A stretch of 64,000 nucleotides of DNA, taken from contig NZ_JAJMLW010000003.1 in the NCBI RefSeq assembly GCF_022669055.1, positions 372,001 through 436,000 on the forward strand, given 5' to 3'. Positions 28,862-36,948 of this stretch are shown piece after piece (the first letter of the stretch is position 1; the number at the start of each line of letters is the position of its first letter). A program made the position numbers and the translations under genes. The stretch is from Adlercreutzia faecimuris (GTDB lineage: Bacteria; Actinomycetota; Coriobacteriia; Coriobacteriales; Eggerthellaceae). Below the pieces are notes generated by a model. That model did not search any database. It was not told the origin of the DNA and saw only the letters and a program-made list of their open reading frames with translations.

Positions 28862-29216
28862 CCCGTACCCCCTTCAGAACCGTCAGCCGAATCCCATTCT
28901 AGCATCGGGAATACCTGGCTCCCGGACGCTCCGGATATCCGAATGGCACCTATGCCAACACGGAATGCGACCCCCGAAAACCCATGCCGAAACGACGATC
29001 AGTCTATGCCGTACCCACAGGGCCGCGTCACGCAATCCGACTTTTTTCCATGCCCCGCGCTTTTCCTATAGTGCCGAGGAGGAAAGGCCGGAGAAGGGCC
29101 GCGGGCACGGCGTCCCGCGCACGTCCCGGCCGATCGCCGGGGCCGGGCATCCCGGCGCGCGGGGAGCGCGCGGGAGGCGTCCGGCCGCACGAGCCAGAGG
29201 AGAGAGGAGCGTTTGG
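28862..29216. promoter_or_regulatory. Divergent LysR / molybdoenzyme 1 control region
   Basis: Contains the palindrome CGGATATCCG (28932-28941) and the dyad GGCACCTATGCC (28945-28956), candidates for LysR binding. TATAGT at 29067-29072 is a possible -10 box for the operon, leaving a leader of about 140 bases that ends in AGAGGAGAGAGGAG. GCACCTAT recurs at 36759-36766 before the second MmgE/PrpD gene. Confidence 0.45.
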
Positions 29217-31541
29217 ATGAGACAAGGAATGAACCCTGATCTCTATCGCGAGGAGTGGCAATGGCAGGAGGGCGACGTCACCGTCACCCGCAGCTGCCAG
29301 TGGTCGGGCCCCGGCTGCCACCAGGGATGCAACGTCCTGTTCTACACCAAGGACAACAAGCTGGTGAAGATCGAGGGCGACCCGCGCAGCCCCGTCAACG
29401 ACGGCCGCCTGTGCATGCGCTGCCTGGCCATGGTCGAGGCCGTCAACCACCCCGACCGCATCCTGCACCCGCTGCGCCGCGTCGGCGAGCGCGGTGAGAA
29501 CAAGTGGGAAGAGATCACCATGGACGAGGCCTACGCGATCATCGCGGAGAAGGCCCGCGAGGTGACCGAGGAGTACGGCCCCAAGTCCATCGTCACCGGC
29601 ATCGGCACCGGCCGCAACGCCACCTGGCAGACGTCGTCTCTGGCCTTCGCCGGCTTCCGCACCCCCAACGACACCGCGGGCATGCTCTCCGGCGACTGCT
29701 GCTACACCCCGCGCCTGCAGGCCATGAACGCCATCTTCGGCTCCGACTTCATCGCCGACTGCGCCCAGCTGTCGGCCGAGCGCTTCGACGACCCGGAGTA
29801 CCGTCGCCCCGACGTCATCCTGAACTGGGCCTGCAACCCGGTCGTGTCCAACGCCGACGGCTTCTTCGGCCACTGGATCATCGACTGCATGCAGCACGGC
29901 TCCAAGCTCTTCGTCGTCGACCCGCGCGTCACCTGGATGGCCGCCCACGCCGACATCTTCCTGCAGCTGCGCCCCGGCACCGACGCCGCGGTGGCGCTCG
30001 GCATCTGCAACATCATGATCCAGGAGAAGCTCTACGACCAGGACTTCTGCGACAAGTGGGTCTACGGCATGGAGGCGCTCGCCGAGCGCGCCGCGCTCTA
30101 CACCCCCGAGGTCGTCGAGAAGATCTCCTGGGTCCCGGCCGCCAAGATCGTCGAGGCCGCCCGCTATCTGGGCCAGGCCGGCACCGTGGCCCTGCAGTGG
30201 GGCCTGCCGCTCGACGAGACCAAGTGGGCCGTCGGCGCGTCGCTGGCCGTGGCGGCCGTCGAGGTGCTGACCGGCTCCATCGACGTGCCCGGCGGCTTCG
30301 TGAACGTCAAGTACGGCCACGTGCAGTCTGACATCCGCGAGAACATCTGCAAGGGCATGGGCAAGCAGGTCCGCGAGGGGCGCCTGGGCGACGGCAAGTA
30401 CGCGCTGCGCACCGTCGGCTTCGGCCCGCACTCCATGGGCGACGACATCCTGCTGGCCATGGAGACCGGCGAGCCCTATCCCATCAAGATGGGCTTCCTG
30501 TGCTCCACCAACACCTTCATCAACATGGCCGGCGAGTCCAAGCGCGTCTACGAGGCCTGGCAGAAGGTGCCCTTCGTCGTGGTGTGCGACCTGTTCATGA
30601 CCCCGACGGCCGTCGGCTGCGCCGACATCGTGCTGCCCATCGCCATGGGCTGCGAGCGCTGGGGCATCCGCGCCTGGTTCACCCCGCTGCGCGCCATCAA
30701 CAAGATCCTGCAGGCCGGCGACGCCCGCGGCGACGAGCAGATCATGCTCGAGCTCGGCCAGATCCTCAACCCCGACATGTTCTTCTGGGATGACGTGCTG
30801 GAGATGAACGAGTTCCTCATGAAGAACCTGTCCTCCATGCCCTTCGACATGACCTGGGACGAGCTGCAGGAGAAGACGCTCGTGTACCCCAAGTTCCAGT
30901 ACCGCAAGTACGAGACGGGCGACATGCGCTTCGACCACCAGCCCGGCTTCAACACCACCACGGGCCGCATCGAGCTGTACTGCACCATGTACGACTCCGC
31001 CGGCATCGACCCGCTGCCGCACTTCAAGGAGCCCACGTGCAGCCCCATCTCGCACCCGGAGGAGGCCGAGGAGTTCCCGTTCGTGCTGACCACCGGCCGC
31101 CGCTCCTGGGAGTTCTTCCACTCCGAGCACCGTCAGCTCAAGTCGATGCGCGAGTTCCACCCCTGGCCGCTGTGCGAGATCAACGACCAGGACGCCGCCG
31201 AGCTCGGCATCAAGGACGGCGACTGGGTATACCTGGAGAACCAGTTCGGCAAGTGCAAGCAGAAGGCGATGGTCACCCCCGGCCAGCTCAAGGGCACGAT
31301 CATGGCCGAGCACGGCTGGTGGTTCCCCGAGCGCTCCGGCAAGCTGGCCGACGGCCTGTTCGGCGCCTTCGACTCCAACATCAACTGCCTGACGGTCCAG
31401 AACGACATGGCCACGTCCGGCTACGGCTCGTCCTACAAGACCCAGATGTGCAAGGTCTACAAGGTGACCGACGGGACCGAGCCCAAGGGCGATATGCCCG
31501 AGAACGTGGGCCGCGACCAGTACGAGATCGTCAACCGATAG
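29217..31541 (+). CDS. Molybdopterin (bis-MGD) oxidoreductase 1, cytoplasmic
   Basis: 774 residues from ATG 29217. No signal peptide. The Fe-S site near the N-terminus reads C27-x6-C34-x3-C38-x27-C66 (GPGCHQGCNVLFY...GRLCMRC). DMSO-reductase family landmarks follow: HPDRILHPLRRVGE, a cysteine-containing segment GDCCYTPR that could supply the Mo ligand, VVDPRVTWMAAHADIFLQLR, and the C-terminal MopB domain (LTTGRRSWEFFHSEHRQLKS...AEHGWWFPE). It is closest to the cytoplasmic acetylene hydratase / transhydroxylase / catechol dehydroxylase branch (family inference). An Fe-S partner gene follows after 27 bases. Substrate unknown. Confidence 0.85.
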   Translation: MRQGMNPDLYREEWQWQEGDVTVTRSCQWSGPGCHQGCNVLFYTKDNKLVKIEGDPRSPVNDGRLCMRCLAMVEAVNHPDRILHPLRRVGERGENKWEEITMDEAYAIIAEKAREVTEEYGPKSIVTGIGTGRNATWQTSSLAFAGFRTPNDTAGMLSGDCCYTPRLQAMNAIFGSDFIADCAQLSAERFDDPEYRRPDVILNWACNPVVSNADGFFGHWIIDCMQHGSKLFVVDPRVTWMAAHADIFLQLRPGTDAAVALGICNIMIQEKLYDQDFCDKWVYGMEALAERAALYTPEVVEKISWVPAAKIVEAARYLGQAGTVALQWGLPLDETKWAVGASLAVAAVEVLTGSIDVPGGFVNVKYGHVQSDIRENICKGMGKQVREGRLGDGKYALRTVGFGPHSMGDDILLAMETGEPYPIKMGFLCSTNTFINMAGESKRVYEAWQKVPFVVVCDLFMTPTAVGCADIVLPIAMGCERWGIRAWFTPLRAINKILQAGDARGDEQIMLELGQILNPDMFFWDDVLEMNEFLMKNLSSMPFDMTWDELQEKTLVYPKFQYRKYETGDMRFDHQPGFNTTTGRIELYCTMYDSAGIDPLPHFKEPTCSPISHPEEAEEFPFVLTTGRRSWEFFHSEHRQLKSMREFHPWPLCEINDQDAAELGIKDGDWVYLENQFGKCKQKAMVTPGQLKGTIMAEHGWWFPERSGKLADGLFGAFDSNINCLTVQNDMATSGYGSSYKTQMCKVYKVTDGTEPKGDMPENVGRDQYEIVNR

Positions 31542-31568
31542 CGAGATAGGGAAAGGAGGCTGAAAGGC

Positions 31569-31901
31569 ATGAACGGACTGCTCATCGACTACAACTTCTG
31601 CACCGGCTGCCACTCCTGCGAGATGGCGTGCAAGGTGGAGCACGGCTTCGCCCAGGGCGAGTGGGGCATCAAACTGACCCAGCAGGGTCCCGACCAGCTG
31701 GCGGACGGCTCGTGGGAGTACAACTACATCCCCACGCCCACCGACCGCTGCGACCTGTGCGCCGACCGCGTGAAGGAGGGCCGCCTGCCCACCTGCGTCC
31801 ACCACTGCCAGGGCCTGTGCATGTACTACGGCCCGGTGGAGGACCTGGCCCGTCAGATGACCTCTTCGCACATGGTGCTGTTCACCCCGTGCGAGCAGTA
31901 G
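31569..31901 (+). CDS. 4Fe-4S electron-transfer subunit of molybdoenzyme 1
   Basis: 110 residues; AAAGGAGG precedes the start. Two cluster motifs: CTGCHSCEMAC and CDLCADRV-N6-TCVHHC. Far shorter than typical DmsB-like subunits, which carry four clusters. Homologous to the protein at 43524, which also follows a molybdoenzyme. It presumably passes electrons to or from the catalytic subunit in the cytoplasm. Confidence 0.87.
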   Translation: MNGLLIDYNFCTGCHSCEMACKVEHGFAQGEWGIKLTQQGPDQLADGSWEYNYIPTPTDRCDLCADRVKEGRLPTCVHHCQGLCMYYGPVEDLARQMTSSHMVLFTPCEQ

Positions 31902-31917
31902 GAAAGGAGCCCTGGAG

Positions 31918-32148
31918 ATGACCCTGGATCAAGTGACCGAGTCCTACGGCGATCTGGTCGCCGACTGGAACTGCATCGAGGCCTACATCGGCCCCGACGG
32001 CGCCCTGTACTACCGCTACGACGAGACGGAGCCCGTGACCGAGCCCGGCCAGATCACCTTCAACAAGGTGGCCGAGGTGGGCGCCGACCCGGTGCCGGTG
32101 TCCTCCGTCGAGTTCCACGAGGCGCAGAAGGGCACCAAGCTCAAGTAA
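31918..32148 (+). CDS. Uncharacterised mini-protein 1 of the molybdoenzyme locus
   Basis: 76 residues, start 16 bases after the Fe-S gene and behind GAAAGGAG. Sister to the next gene: both share Y-x-DL-x-A...EAY...GALYYRY and end in AQKG plus lysines. Acidic, soluble, no cysteine cluster and no known domain. Its position suggests an assembly factor or small subunit of the molybdoenzyme (inference). Confidence 0.75.
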   Translation: MTLDQVTESYGDLVADWNCIEAYIGPDGALYYRYDETEPVTEPGQITFNKVAEVGADPVPVSSVEFHEAQKGTKLK

Positions 32149-32163
32149 CGACGCTCTTGCAGC

Positions 32164-32196
32164 CGCGGGGCGGCCCGGACGAGCGGCCGCCCCGCG
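32164..32196 (+). terminator. Intra-operon hairpin between the mini-protein genes
   Basis: A perfect 12-base-pair stem: CGCGGGGCGGCC at 32164 and GGCCGCCCCGCG at 32185, with a 9-base loop and no T run. It may act as an mRNA-stabilising or partial terminator structure. Confidence 0.5.
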
Positions 32197-32225
32197 CAGG
32201 ACCTAAGCCCGAGGAGGGGTTTTCA

Positions 32226-32465
32226 ATGGAACGCGATGAGATCCTGCAGAAGTACGCCGACCTGCTGGCCGCCGAGTCGACCGTCGAGGCCTATGTGCTG
32301 GACGGCGCGCTGTACTACCGCTACGAGTGGCTCAACGAGGTCGAGATGATGCCCGAGATCGTCTACTACCGCCTCGACGGCACCGAGCCGGAAGGCGAGA
32401 AGGGCGAGATCGTCCCCCTGGGCAAGTACTACAAGGCCCAGAAGGGCGGCGACAAGGTCAAGTAA
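32226..32465 (+). CDS. Uncharacterised mini-protein 2 of the molybdoenzyme locus
   Basis: 79 residues; GAGGAGG precedes the start. Homologue of mini-protein 1 (YADLLAAESTVEAYVLDGAL, then YYRYE and a KAQKGGDKVK end), so the pair arose by duplication. Tyrosine- and glutamate-rich, with no membrane segment and no motif I recognise. Confidence 0.75.
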   Translation: MERDEILQKYADLLAAESTVEAYVLDGALYYRYEWLNEVEMMPEIVYYRLDGTEPEGEKGEIVPLGKYYKAQKGGDKVK

Positions 32466-32501
32466 GTCCCGCCGGCCGCGCGCTGGCGACGTGCAGAAGA
32501 G

Positions 32502-32524
32502 CCGGCCCCGAAGGGCGGGGCCGG
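32502..32524 (+). terminator. Intra-operon hairpin before the zinc-ribbon gene
   Basis: CCGGCCCCG (32502-32510) pairs perfectly with CGGGGCCGG (32516-32524), followed by TCCTTAA and then the AAGGAGG ribosome site of the next gene. Probably a partial terminator or processing structure. Confidence 0.5.
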
Positions 32525-32545
32525 TCCTTAAGGAGGAAGAACGAC

Positions 32546-32782
32546 ATGTGCTTTAGACCCGCAGACTCCCAGGCAGCTACCAAGACGTGCCCCAAGTGCG
32601 GCGCGGAGAACGGCTTCTTCGAGACCGCGTGCAAGGAATGCGGCGCGACGCTCGCGGCCGCCGGCGCCCCGGGAGCCCCCGGCGCCCCCGGACGCCCGGG
32701 CGCGCCCGCGGCCCCCGGTGCCCCGAAGGCCCCCGGCGCCCCCGCGGCGCCTGGCGCCCCCAAGGCCCCGGGCCAGAACTAG
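32546..32782 (+). CDS. Zinc-ribbon protein with Gly-Ala-Pro tail (MCFRP type)
   Basis: 78 residues from ATG 32546 behind AAGGAGG. Starts MCFRP, then one zinc ribbon (CPKCGAENGFFETACKECG). The C-terminal half is a collagen-like run of Gly-Ala-Pro triplets, predicted flexible. Three proteins in the window share the MCFRP start, all next to molybdoenzymes, so an accessory role in their maturation or scaffolding is plausible but undemonstrated. Confidence 0.75.
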   Translation: MCFRPADSQAATKTCPKCGAENGFFETACKECGATLAAAGAPGAPGAPGRPGAPAAPGAPKAPGAPAAPGAPKAPGQN

Positions 32783-32818
32783 GCTTCCCCCGAAGGCTGC
32801 ATGAGAGAGGAGATGGCG

Positions 32819-34117
32819 ATGGGTGCGATCGAGTTCGTCCGGCTGTCCGCCGAGCCCAAGGACGGCGGCCAGCGCATCGAGGTTGACGTGGTGGCCGCCG
32901 GCGCCGACGTGTCCGCCGCCATCTCCGAGTTCTACCGGCTCATGGCCCGCGTGAGGGGGATCGACGCCGCCGACGAGTCCGAGGTGCGCGAGCGCCTCGA
33001 CGAGATGGTGGGCGCCGACGTGGCGGCCGAGGCCCTGCGGGACTTCGTGCTCAACCGCCTCACCACGGCGGCCGTGCGCCAGGTTGACGTGGACACGGTG
33101 CTCACGCCCGGGGTGCACGCCGAGGAGGATCCGGTCGCGGGGGAGGACTTCGCCTTCACCGTGAACCTGATACCCCGCCCGGTCGTGTCGCTTGCGAGCG
33201 CAGAGCCCGTCCACGTGAGCCTGGATGCGGTGACGGTCGAGGAGGCCGACATCGACGAGCAGCTGGCCTACACGGCCCGGCAGTTCGCCGCCCTCGTCCG
33301 CGCCGGCCACGACGACCTGCGCGAGGGCGACTTCGCCCTCATGGACGTGGACATGCTGCGCGACGGCAAGCCCGTCCGCGACCTGTCGGGCCTGCGCCGC
33401 GTCGTGGAGGTGCGCCGGGGACTCCTGCCCGACGCGCTCGTCGAGGGCGTCGTGGGGATGGGGCTCGGCGAGATCCGCAAGGTGACCTTCACGCTCACGG
33501 GCCTGGACGGCGCGGAGGACTACGAGGTCGACGTGATGCTGCACGAGGTGCAGGAGCGCCGCGAGCCCGTCATCGACGACGCCTGGGTGGCCGAGAACCT
33601 GCCGCAGTTCGGCGACGTGGCGGGGTTCCGCGCCTACGTCCGCGCCGACCTGGAGGGGCAGGCGGCCCGCGTCGAGCGCCAGGACCTGGTCTACAAGGTC
33701 CGCGCCGCCCTGGAGCGGCGCCTTCAGGGGACGATCCCCGATGAGATGTACCAGGACGCCAAGGACTCGCTCATGGCGTCCACCATGCGCAAGCTCGACG
33801 CCGAGGGGTCGAGTCTCGACAAGTACCTCGAGGAGCACGACATGGCCAAGGACGCGTTCAACATGAACGTGTTCATGCAGGCCTCGGAGCTCCTGCGCCA
33901 GAACCTGGCGCTCGACGCGCTGGCGCGGGCGCGCGGCCTGGAGGCCACGCCCGACGACATCGCGCGCGCCAAGCAGGCGCTGCCGCCCGCTGCGGCCGGC
34001 CTCACCGACGAGGCCCTGGCCGAGCGCGGCCTGCTCGCGCCCCTCGCCGAGCGCATCCGCAGGGAGAAGGCCCTCGCGTGGCTGCTGGAGACGGCGGTCG
34101 TGGAGGGGGCTTCCTAG
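32819..34117 (+). CDS. Trigger-factor-like chaperone lacking the ribosome-docking motif
   Basis: About 432 residues. ATG 32819 is preferred because GAGAGGAG lies seven bases upstream; ATG 32801 and 32813 are alternatives. It aligns along its length with bacterial trigger factor: an N-terminal domain (VAAGADVSAAISEFYRLMAR...), a divergent FKBP-like domain (LREGDFALMDVDMLRDGKPV...VMLHEVQERREPVIDDAWV) and the helical C-terminal arms (LDALARARGLEATPDDIARA). Where trigger factor has the GFRxGxxP ribosome-binding loop this protein reads IDAADESEV, so docking should be lost. Inside a molybdoenzyme operon it is best read as a dedicated chaperone, by analogy with TorD-type proteins (inference). Confidence 0.8.
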   Translation: MGAIEFVRLSAEPKDGGQRIEVDVVAAGADVSAAISEFYRLMARVRGIDAADESEVRERLDEMVGADVAAEALRDFVLNRLTTAAVRQVDVDTVLTPGVHAEEDPVAGEDFAFTVNLIPRPVVSLASAEPVHVSLDAVTVEEADIDEQLAYTARQFAALVRAGHDDLREGDFALMDVDMLRDGKPVRDLSGLRRVVEVRRGLLPDALVEGVVGMGLGEIRKVTFTLTGLDGAEDYEVDVMLHEVQERREPVIDDAWVAENLPQFGDVAGFRAYVRADLEGQAARVERQDLVYKVRAALERRLQGTIPDEMYQDAKDSLMASTMRKLDAEGSSLDKYLEEHDMAKDAFNMNVFMQASELLRQNLALDALARARGLEATPDDIARAKQALPPAAAGLTDEALAERGLLAPLAERIRREKALAWLLETAVVEGAS

Positions 34118-34155
34118 ATAGAGGAGGAAAAACCGAAGAGGGAGGGGTTCACGGC

Positions 34156-35511
34156 ATGAACGAGACGACGATCCTGGCTGAGCAGGCGGCGAGGCTGACC
34201 TACGACGACCTGCCGCCGGAGGTGGTGCGCAAGGCGAAGCTGCTGCTCCTCGACCAGCTGGGCTGCCAGCTGGCCTTCGCGACGCTGCCGTGGGGCAAGG
34301 CCGCCTTGAGCTACACGACCGCCAAGCGCGGCGCCGGCCGCAGCACCATCGCCTACTACGGAACCCGCACCAACGCCGAGGACGCGGCCTTCTGCAACGG
34401 CGTGTTCGGCCATGGCTTCGAGATGGACGACGTGGAGATGCAGACCACGAGCCACCCGGCCGTCTGCGTCGTGCCCGCCATGCTCGCCGTGGGCGACGAG
34501 CAGGCCAGCACCGGGCGCGAGGTGCTCGCCGCCATGGTGTCGGGCTACGAGACCTTCCTGCGCTTCGCCCATGCCGCCGACGCCATGCGCCACCGCTTCT
34601 TCCACTGCACCGCCGTCGCCGGCGCCTTCGGGGCCGCCGCGGCCGCGGGCCAGCTCCTCGGCTTCGACGAGCTCACCATGCGCGACGCGCTCGCCATCGC
34701 CACCACCCAGGCCTCGGGCAACACCGAGTACAGCTGCTCGGGCGGCACGGTCAAGCGCACCCTGGGGGCGCTGGGCGCCTACGCCGGCGTCCGCTCGGCG
34801 CTCCTGGCCCAGGCCGGCATCACCGGGTCGTCTCAGGCCCTCGAGGGCAGGAAGAGCTTCGTCAAGGGCATCTGCGAGGGCGAGCCGGACTGGGAGTGGC
34901 TCACGCTGCCCTTCGCCGAGCGGTTCCTCACCCTGGACGTGGGCGTGAAGCCCTACTGCTGCTGCGCGGCCCAGCACACCGTCATCGACGCGGCCGAGCT
35001 CATTCGCGCCCGCGGCATAGACCCCGCCGCCATCGAGTCGGTCACCATCCTGCAGCTGCCGCGCGAGGTGGGCAACGTCGGGCAGATCGTGCACCCCGAA
35101 GACGTCATCCAGGCCCAGTTCTGCGGCCGCTTCGCCTGCGCGATGCGCCTGGTGAAGGGCGGCAACGGCTACTACGACTACACGATGGACAACATCGCCG
35201 ACCCCGCCATCACCGCGCTCATCGACAAGATCGGCTACGCCGCGGACGACGGGCGCGCGGTGCTCGACGACGGCGACGGCCCGGCGCGCGTGACCGTGCG
35301 CATGGCCGACGGCGCCACCTACGAGGAGACGGTCGCCTTCGCCAAGGGCACCAAGCAGAACCCGCTCACCGAGGACGAGCTGGTGGCCAAGTTCCGCGAC
35401 CTCACGTCGCGCGCCCTCACGCCCGAGCGCGCCGACCGCGTCATCGAGATGGTCATGAACCTGGAGGCCGAGGAGAGCATCACCCGGCTCACGAGCCTGC
35501 TCACCGCCTAG
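34156..35511 (+). CDS. MmgE/PrpD family enzyme 1
   Basis: 451 residues from ATG 34156. Full-length match to the 2-methylcitrate dehydratase / cis-aconitate decarboxylase fold: LARLTYDDLPPEVVRKAKLL-like start, the NGVFGHGFEMDDV motif, SGYE, FHCTAVAGAFGAAAAAGQLLG and the C-terminal lid domain (VKPYCCCAAQHTVIDAA). Members act on di- and tricarboxylates or related acids as dehydratases, decarboxylases or epimerases. Three bases separate its stop from the MFS carrier. A paralogue lies at 36949. Confidence 0.88.
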   Translation: MNETTILAEQAARLTYDDLPPEVVRKAKLLLLDQLGCQLAFATLPWGKAALSYTTAKRGAGRSTIAYYGTRTNAEDAAFCNGVFGHGFEMDDVEMQTTSHPAVCVVPAMLAVGDEQASTGREVLAAMVSGYETFLRFAHAADAMRHRFFHCTAVAGAFGAAAAAGQLLGFDELTMRDALAIATTQASGNTEYSCSGGTVKRTLGALGAYAGVRSALLAQAGITGSSQALEGRKSFVKGICEGEPDWEWLTLPFAERFLTLDVGVKPYCCCAAQHTVIDAAELIRARGIDPAAIESVTILQLPREVGNVGQIVHPEDVIQAQFCGRFACAMRLVKGGNGYYDYTMDNIADPAITALIDKIGYAADDGRAVLDDGDGPARVTVRMADGATYEETVAFAKGTKQNPLTEDELVAKFRDLTSRALTPERADRVIEMVMNLEAEESITRLTSLLTA

Positions 35512-35514
35512 GCC

Positions 35515-36693
35515 ATGGCGTCGGAGCGGCTCTGGACGGCAGGCTTCGTCAACCTGCTCGCCTTCGACATCATCTACCAGTTCGGCGCCTACATGACCAA
35601 CACGGTCATCTCGGTGTACGCCGTCACGCTGGGGGCCACCTACGCGGTGGCCGGCCTCATGGCCGGGCTCAACCCCGGCGCCTCCATGGCGTCGCGGCCC
35701 TTCACCGGCCTTGTCGCCGACCTGGTGAGCAAGAAGGCGCTCATGGTGGCGTCGGCGGCGCTGTTCCTGATGGCGACGCTGGGCTGCGCGCTCCTGGAGT
35801 CGCTCGCGCTCATCGGCGCCTGCCGCGTGCTCCAGGGCGTCTCCTTCGCCCTGCGCTCGGTGTGCGTCATATCGCTGGTGGCGCGGGTCGTGCCCGCCTC
35901 GCGGCTGCACGGCGGCATGGGGTGGATGGGGCTCTCCTCGGTGCTCTCCACCGCGGTGGGGCCCATCATATCCCAGCAGGTCGGCGTGGCCGTGGGCTAC
36001 CGGGGCAGCTTCCTCATCGCCTCGGGGATCCTCGTCGTCGCCCTCGGCCTGGCGCTCGCCTTCCGCCGGCCCCCGGCACCCGAGGGCGAGCCCGCCCGCC
36101 AGCGGCCCGCGGTGGGGTCGCTGCGCGAGGCGCTCCGGTGGCGCAACTTCATCTACCGGCCCAACCTCATCTTCACGGTCATGGCGGGGCTCTCCGGCGT
36201 GCCCCAGGGGGCGTCCCTCGCGCTGATCATCCTGGCGGCCGACCAGCGCGGCATCGGCGGGGCCACCCTGTTCTTCACCGCGTACGCGCTGGCGGCCTTC
36301 GTGGGGCGCCCGCTCATGGGGCGCGTGGCCGACACGCTGGGCGCGCGCCGCATCGTGCTGCCGCTGTTCGCCGTCGAGCTGGCGAGCGTGGCGGTGCTCG
36401 GCCTCATGGCCAACACCGCCATGATCATCGCCGGCGGGTTTCTGCTCGGCATCGGCCAGGGCTCGCTCTACCCGGTGCTCCAGGCCGAGGCGGTCGCCGG
36501 CGTGCCGCCCGAGGCCATGGGGCGCGCCGCCAACACCTTCTACATCGGCCCGGACATCAACATGTTCCTGTCGCCCGTCATCGGCAGCATCCTTCTGGGC
36601 TCGCTCGGCGTAGGGGCGCTCTACGCGTTCGGCGGCGCGGCCGTCGTCGTGGCGGCCGTCCTGTTCGTCGCGCGCACGCGGCGCGCCGCCTGA
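35515..36693 (+). CDS. MFS transporter 1
   Basis: 392 residues, twelve predicted helices. The motif-A-like loop after helix 2 reads GLVADLVSKKALM. Starts three bases after the MmgE/PrpD stop with no separate ribosome site of strength, so it is coupled. Clear paralogue of the carrier at 44312 (shared ERLW, QFGAYMTN, LGAT, RP-TG and NTFYIG-DI segments). Probably imports the substrate of this locus. Confidence 0.87.
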   Translation: MASERLWTAGFVNLLAFDIIYQFGAYMTNTVISVYAVTLGATYAVAGLMAGLNPGASMASRPFTGLVADLVSKKALMVASAALFLMATLGCALLESLALIGACRVLQGVSFALRSVCVISLVARVVPASRLHGGMGWMGLSSVLSTAVGPIISQQVGVAVGYRGSFLIASGILVVALGLALAFRRPPAPEGEPARQRPAVGSLREALRWRNFIYRPNLIFTVMAGLSGVPQGASLALIILAADQRGIGGATLFFTAYALAAFVGRPLMGRVADTLGARRIVLPLFAVELASVAVLGLMANTAMIIAGGFLLGIGQGSLYPVLQAEAVAGVPPEAMGRAANTFYIGPDINMFLSPVIGSILLGSLGVGALYAFGGAAVVVAAVLFVARTRRAA

Positions 36694-36948
36694 CGCCGGC
36701 CGGGGCGCGGGCGCGGGGCCCTCGCGTCCCGCGCCCAGGTGCGGCCCCGGGGCGCATAGCACCTATTACCCCCGGGAATCGCCCCCATTCTTTTTTCGGG
36801 GAAAAGGGCCGATCAGGCCCGAAAAATGAATTTTTAGTATGCGGTGCGAATCCTTAAAAATCTCAATATCCATCGGCGCGGTCCCTTGGGGAGGGGGCCA
36901 CATCAAGCGCCGGGGAGGCTGTTGGTCATGACGAGAGGGGGTGAGTTT
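36694..36948. promoter_or_regulatory. Promoter region of the second MmgE/PrpD operon
   Basis: GCACCTAT (36759-36766) repeats a motif of the LysR control region. An AT-richer segment at 36791-36840 holds a GGGCC-GATCA-GGCCC hairpin flanked by T and A runs, usable as a terminator for the upstream operon, and TAGTAT (36837-36842) as a possible -10 box. Confidence 0.45.

Noticed and set aside
29217-31541. Naming the molybdoenzyme as pyrogallol transhydroxylase or a specific catechol dehydroxylase
   Set aside because: The branch fits, but substrate specificity cannot be read from the sequence without alignment to characterised enzymes.
28999-31871. Very long reverse open frame across molybdoenzyme 1 (and a similar one at 40733-43351)
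   Set aside because: Product of high GC at third positions; the forward frames carry the molybdoenzyme motifs and ribosome sites.
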